Part shown: positions 7,127 to 10,482 of the stretch, piece by piece
How positions within the stretch are numbered: the first letter of the stretch is position 1
Layout: the number at the start of each line of letters is the position of its first letter
From: Verrucomicrobiales bacterium
GTDB taxonomy: Bacteria; Verrucomicrobiota; Verrucomicrobiia; Verrucomicrobiales; DEV007
Length of the DNA stretch: 10,482 nucleotides
NCBI GenBank assembly: GCA_002705125.1
Contig: PAHQ01000045.1
Location: 2,395 to 12,876, forward strand
Reading direction: 5' to 3'
Notes under the pieces: model-generated
The model's input: the letters and a program-made list of their open reading frames with translations, nothing else
What the model was told of the DNA's origin: nothing
Database searches by the model: none
Program-made: the position numbers and the translations under genes

Positions 7127-8521
7127 TTAAGCTATGATATCATGAATAACATTTCCAAATACATCTGTTAATCTGAGATCACGACTATTATGTCGGTAAG
7201 TAAGTTGCTCATGATTTAGACCAAGCAAATAAAGAATGGTTGCATGAAAATCGTGAAAAGAGACAGCGTTTTCGACTGCGTACATTCCAAGTTCATCGGT
7301 TTGTCCGAAGCTGAGGCCCCCCTTGACTCCGCCTCCAGCCATCCACAAGGTGAACCCTTTATGGTGATGGCCTCTTCCAAGAACAGATTTCTTTTTTCTT
7401 TCTTCCTCAAATGGGGTTCTTCCAAATTCAGTAGCCCAGATGATCAATGTTTCATCAAGAAGGCCTCTGGATTTCAAGTCAGTAATGAGTGCGGTAATGC
7501 CCTGATCAGTTCTGGCGGCATTATTTCTGTGATTGTCTATAAGGCCTCCACGGTTTCCATGTGCGTCCCATTTTCTGCCCTCAGCCCCGTCAAGAATTTC
7601 AACAAAGCGAACGCCCGATTCTATGAGTCGTCTTGCTGTAAGGCAGTGTCTAGAAAAAAGATTCTCTCCATAAAGTTCATGCATACTTTTAGGTTCACGG
7701 TTTAAATCAAATGTTTTTATGGCTGAATTTTGTAGTTCGAATGCCATTTCGAATGATTCAATTCTGCTTATGAGTTCCGGTTGACCAACATGCTTTTTCT
7801 GATGGGCTATATTCAATTGTTGAAGTTTTTTTAGGTGGTCGTATTGATCCTTTCTGTTAATTTGCTGAGCTGGGCTCAGATGAGGGAAGGGCGGCTTGCC
7901 TCTTTCAGCGTTAGCAACAGAGGCTCGGTGCCTGCCGGGCAACATTCCATGTTGAAAGACAACGTCACCTGCTGTTGACAGGCCATCCTTAAGGACAACG
8001 TAAGGGGGTAATGTAGTAGATTTACTGCCTAAGCCATAAGTGACCCAGGAACCAAGGCTAGGGAATCCAGGTCTACCGTGACCTGTGTGCATGAGGGTTT
8101 CACCAACAGAATGAATCGCCGAGTCAGTATGTACAGATTTGATGAAACATATATCGTCTACTACCTTTGAGAGTTTTGGGTAAATTTCGCTGATCCATGA
8201 ACCGCTTTGGCCGTGCTGTTTGAAATTAAATACAGGAGGTATAATTCTTGAATTTTCAAAGGACTTCTCGGGATTGAATCCATCAAGATCCTCTTTGTTG
8301 AAAATCTCAGATGCTTTTTTACCAGCGTATTTTTTGAGAACTGGTTTGTGATCAAAAGTTTCCAAGTGGCTAGCGCCTCCACACATAAAAAGGAAAATTA
8401 CATTTTTAGCTCTTGGTGCTATATGTGGAGCCAATGGCAAAGTTCCCGCAGCTGAGTTAGCTATTGAATTCAGAGAAGCACCGCTCAAGCCTAGGTTTCT
8501 AATGAAGGTTCGTCTTTTCAT
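7127..8521 (-). CDS. DUF1501 family exported protein (sulfatase / alkaline-phosphatase fold relative)
   Basis: A complete 464-residue protein on the minus strand. It opens with MKRRTFIRNLGLSGAS, a twin-arginine-type leader, so it is probably exported folded by the Tat system. Family landmarks follow in order: FLFMCGGASHLETFDHKP (43-60), FKQHGQSGSWISE (100-112), VDDICFIKSVHTD (121-133), ATEFGRTPF (363-371), GRGHHHKGFTLWMAGGGVKGG (382-402), HDFHATIL (423-430), and the C-terminal RDLRLTDVFGNVI. DUF1501 is related to the alkaline phosphatase/sulfatase superfamily, but its reaction is unknown; the conserved His and Asp residues are compatible with metal binding. Length is typical. The gene starts 12 bases after the stop of the DUF1549/DUF1553 gene, a pairing that recurs many times in Planctomycetota and Verrucomicrobiota genomes and implies a joint role. 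Upstream of the ATG only a weak AAGAA-like sequence is seen, so translation may be coupled to the preceding gene. Confidence 0.93.
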   Translation of the reverse strand: MKRRTFIRNLGLSGASLNSIANSAAGTLPLAPHIAPRAKNVIFLFMCGGASHLETFDHKPVLKKYAGKKASEIFNKEDLDGFNPEKSFENSRIIPPVFNFKQHGQSGSWISEIYPKLSKVVDDICFIKSVHTDSAIHSVGETLMHTGHGRPGFPSLGSWVTYGLGSKSTTLPPYVVLKDGLSTAGDVVFQHGMLPGRHRASVANAERGKPPFPHLSPAQQINRKDQYDHLKKLQQLNIAHQKKHVGQPELISRIESFEMAFELQNSAIKTFDLNREPKSMHELYGENLFSRHCLTARRLIESGVRFVEILDGAEGRKWDAHGNRGGLIDNHRNNAARTDQGITALITDLKSRGLLDETLIIWATEFGRTPFEEERKKKSVLGRGHHHKGFTLWMAGGGVKGGLSFGQTDELGMYAVENAVSFHDFHATILYLLGLNHEQLTYRHNSRDLRLTDVFGNVIHDIIA

Positions 8522-8533
8522 TTCTTGATTTAA

Positions 8534-10291
8534 TTAATGAATATAAATGAATTCATTAAGCCCATATATTAGATGACAGAAATTTATTAAATTATTATCG
8601 ATATGCCCTTTAAGTATACTCATCCCAATTTTTATTTCTTCTTTGCTGGGAGGTCTGGAAAGGGCTATCATGTATGCTTTTTCAATTTGGTTTTTTGGGT
8701 CTGAGGAACTTTCTTTTTTGATTCTTTCAGCGAAGTGCATCGACAATGTCCACAAAAACTCTGAGTTCAAAGAGAATAGGGTGCTAGATTCACCGGTAGA
8801 TGTGCTTCTTGCTCCAACGCTGGCAGAAGTGTCCGGATAATTGAATAGTGATAGTGTAGGGTGCTGGACCGAACGGTGAGCTTGTAGATAAATTGAACGC
8901 CTCCAACTCTTTGGAAGATCAGGAAGTGCTTTCTTATAGTCTCCCACCGGAATGCTTTTTCCATATATTTCTTTTTTTAATACTCCCGCAGCGTCGAGCA
9001 TGCGATCTCTTATGATTTCCGCTTCAAGTCGTTGTGGTTTTTTATGCCAAAGCAGGCGATTTTCGGAATCTATGTCCATGTATTTAGAAGAAGATGAATT
9101 TTGTTGTCTGTACGTCGCGCTTTTTAGAATTAACTTATGTACGTGACCAAGTTTCCAATTGTTTTCAATCAGTTGAGTAGACAGCCAGTCAAGTAATTCT
9201 GGATGAGTCGGATCAGATCCTATCTCACCGAAGTCATTAGGAGTTTTAACAAGTCCCTGACCAAAATGGTGGTGCCATAACCGGTTGACTATGACTCTCG
9301 CTAATAACTCTCCAGAGCCATTAACAGTATCTGTGATCCAGTTACCTAAACCTTCCATCTTGTTGTTTTTACTTAGCCAATGGTCGGCGGGTTTTCGCAT
9401 TAGAATTTTCAGAAATCCGGGTTCAACTGACTCACCTGGAGATTTCCAATCTCCTTTGATTAGTACTCTAGGTTCCGTGATTTTGAGGGGAATCCTCTTT
9501 GAAGAGGCAATTGGATTTTCATTGAATTGGTCAAAGAATATTGCTGTGAGCTGGTAATATTCTTCTGTCGACATTGGATCGACTGGATGATCATGACAAC
9601 GAGCGCAGCCAAATGTAAAACCAAGGAACGCGCTTCCAGTCGTTGATACCATATCATTCAGTCTGTGGAATTGCCTGTCGTTGGGGTCAGCATTGTTCTG
9701 CAATTTGGTGCCCAGATGAATGAACTGTCTTAGTTCTCTGTATTCTGAACTAATCTTATCTGACTGAGGATTGAGTTGATATTTAACAAATAGATCAAAA
9801 GGAAGGTCATTATTAAATGCCTGGATGACGGAGTCTCGATACTTCCAGGCATCCTTGCGAATCCTGTCTTCGTTGACTGTTAATATTCCATTACTTTCAC
9901 CGAATCTAGCAACGTCTAGCCAATGACGAGCCCACCTCTCGCCGTAATGAGGATCTGACAAAAGTTTATCTATCAGTTTATCATAAGCATCAATTGAGGT
10001 ATTTTTAACAAAAGAATTAATTTCACTTATTGATGGAAGGATTCCCGTCAAACCAGCATGAAGTCGACGCATTAGAGTGTAGCGGTCAGCTTCTGGCTGA
10101 GGCTTGATTTTGTTTTCCTTTAATTTCTTTAAAATAAATTGATCGATCGGGTTTTTTATCCATGGATCCCTAGAGTTATCCACAGAGATGTTCTTGATGG
10201 GGGAAAGGCTCCAGTGTAATTCTTCCGCTTCATCAGCGCATAACATCTGAACAGTTGCAATTATTGTTATGATGGATGCTTTTGGACTCAT
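8534..10291 (-). CDS. Secreted DUF1549/DUF1553 protein with internal CxxCH motif
   Basis: A complete 585-residue protein on the minus strand. A short, weakly charged signal peptide (residues 1-19, ending near MLCA) leads straight into HWSLSPI, the usual entry to this family. The DUF1549 part (~46-255) carries HYGERWARHWLDVARF (115-130) and FGCARCHDHPVDP with C229-x-x-C232-H233, a c-type haem-binding motif. The DUF1553 part (~325-580) carries LARVIVNRLWHHHFGQGLV (330-348), TPNDFG, ATYRQ, RLEAEIIRD (421-429), and ends in LNEFIYIH, the normal family terminus. The separate N-terminal cytochrome domain (PSCyt1) and the extra middle domain found in longer relatives are absent, so this is a compact version. 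Function is unknown; a periplasmic redox role alongside DUF1501 is inference. An in-frame TAA lies two codons upstream of the ATG (10291), which fixes the earliest possible start. Confidence 0.92.
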   Translation of the reverse strand: MSPKASIITIIATVQMLCADEAEELHWSLSPIKNISVDNSRDPWIKNPIDQFILKKLKENKIKPQPEADRYTLMRRLHAGLTGILPSISEINSFVKNTSIDAYDKLIDKLLSDPHYGERWARHWLDVARFGESNGILTVNEDRIRKDAWKYRDSVIQAFNNDLPFDLFVKYQLNPQSDKISSEYRELRQFIHLGTKLQNNADPNDRQFHRLNDMVSTTGSAFLGFTFGCARCHDHPVDPMSTEEYYQLTAIFFDQFNENPIASSKRIPLKITEPRVLIKGDWKSPGESVEPGFLKILMRKPADHWLSKNNKMEGLGNWITDTVNGSGELLARVIVNRLWHHHFGQGLVKTPNDFGEIGSDPTHPELLDWLSTQLIENNWKLGHVHKLILKSATYRQQNSSSSKYMDIDSENRLLWHKKPQRLEAEIIRDRMLDAAGVLKKEIYGKSIPVGDYKKALPDLPKSWRRSIYLQAHRSVQHPTLSLFNYPDTSASVGARSTSTGESSTLFSLNSEFLWTLSMHFAERIKKESSSDPKNQIEKAYMIALSRPPSKEEIKIGMSILKGHIDNNLINFCHLIYGLNEFIYIH

Positions 10292-10316
10292 TCCAGATTA
10301 AGCGGCTCAATTTAAG

Positions 10317-10344
10317 ATTAATAGTATATAAACTTATGGGTCAA
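10317..10344 (-). promoter_or_regulatory. Possible sigma70-like promoter for the DUF1549/DUF1501 operon
   Basis: Reading the minus strand, TTGACC (10344-10339) is followed after 16 bases by ATTAAT (10322-10317), about 25 bases before the ATG at 10291. The -35 box is good; the -10 box is poor. TATACT also occurs here but sits only 10 bases from the -35 box. The AT-rich background makes chance matches likely. Confidence 0.25.
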
Positions 10345-10421
10345 TAAAAGCATGATAATCGCATATCCTACCGATTCTCAACAGATTGGGAAAATATAAA
10401 AAACAAGGAAGAGCATTTGCT

Positions 10422-10482
10422 ATGGCTTCAGATTGGATGTTTTTTAATATGCCAATCAGAAGATTGGTTGAATTTAAGAGAA
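10422..10482 (+). CDS. Possible start of a divergent gene, truncated by the window edge
   Basis: An ATG at 10422 opens a frame that stays open to the end of the window for 20 codons (MASDWMFFNMPIRRLVEFKR). A purine-rich AAGGAAGAG (10405-10413) lies 8 bases upstream and resembles a ribosome binding site, better than those of most genes here. The last in-frame stop before it is at 10356-10358. The peptide is too short to recognise. The 130 bases between this ATG and the minus-strand gene would form a shared divergent promoter region; apart from the weak promoter candidate I see nothing clear in it. Confidence 0.3.
   Translation, partial: MASDWMFFNMPIRRLVEFKR

Noticed and set aside
7134..7143. 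Perfect 10-base palindrome ATGATATCAT
   Set aside because: It is within the last codons of the DUF1501 gene, and such short AT-rich palindromes are expected by chance.
7244..7705. 153-codon open frame on the plus strand opposite the DUF1501 gene
   Set aside because: It lies wholly within conserved DUF1501 coding sequence on the other strand, and its product shows no family features.
9494..9507. CCTCTT-TG-AAGAGG inverted repeat
   Set aside because: It is inside the DUF1549/DUF1553 coding sequence, with a loop too short for a stable hairpin at full stem length and no T tract.
10382..10466. CAGATTGG at 10382 and 10429 and a variant CAGAAGATTGG at 10456 as possible operator repeats
   Set aside because: The spacing is irregular (47 and 27 bases), and two copies lie within the possible new coding frame, so chance is the simpler explanation.

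Overview
The window reads as a low-GC bacterial chromosome or metagenome fragment, most likely from the Verrucomicrobiota and less likely the Planctomycetota. The lineage call rests on gene content. A secreted protein combines lamin-tail and CotH-kinase domains and ends in a 'DPDSDGIVNVFEYALGSDP'-type module. Beside it lies a DUF1549/DUF1553 protein paired with a DUF1501 protein. These families are greatly expanded in those phyla. Start sites lack strong Shine-Dalgarno sequences. Coding density is high, and no tRNA, rRNA, CRISPR array or insertion sequence is visible.

Left block (plus strand, 1-7104): the window opens inside a gene whose C-terminal part resembles the beta-sandwich region of heparinase II/III-like polysaccharide lyases. 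A possible weak intrinsic terminator follows it. Next comes a complete classical short-chain dehydrogenase/reductase. After that is a very large secreted protein of about 1550 residues with this layout: signal peptide, lamin-tail domain, galactose-binding-like module, Ig-like domain, CotH kinase domain, a fibronectin-III-like domain that appears to be split by a second galactose-binding-like module, a second lamin-tail domain, and a calcium-loop-like C-terminal module. A small secreted DUF2141 protein lies 46 bases further on.

Right block (minus strand, 7127-10291): a two-gene operon. The upstream gene encodes a secreted DUF1549/DUF1553 protein with an internal CxxCH haem-binding motif. Twelve bases later comes a DUF1501 protein with a twin-arginine-type leader. 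The two blocks converge with only 22 bases between them. The last 191 bases hold the upstream region of the operon and, possibly, the first codons of a divergent plus-strand gene that runs off the window.

Most products are predicted to be exported. The setting fits the surface and periplasmic polysaccharide-handling machinery typical of these phyla, but no substrate can be read from the sequence. No clearly new system is evident. The most unusual item is the domain architecture of the CotH protein, in particular the apparent insertion of one beta-sandwich module into another domain.
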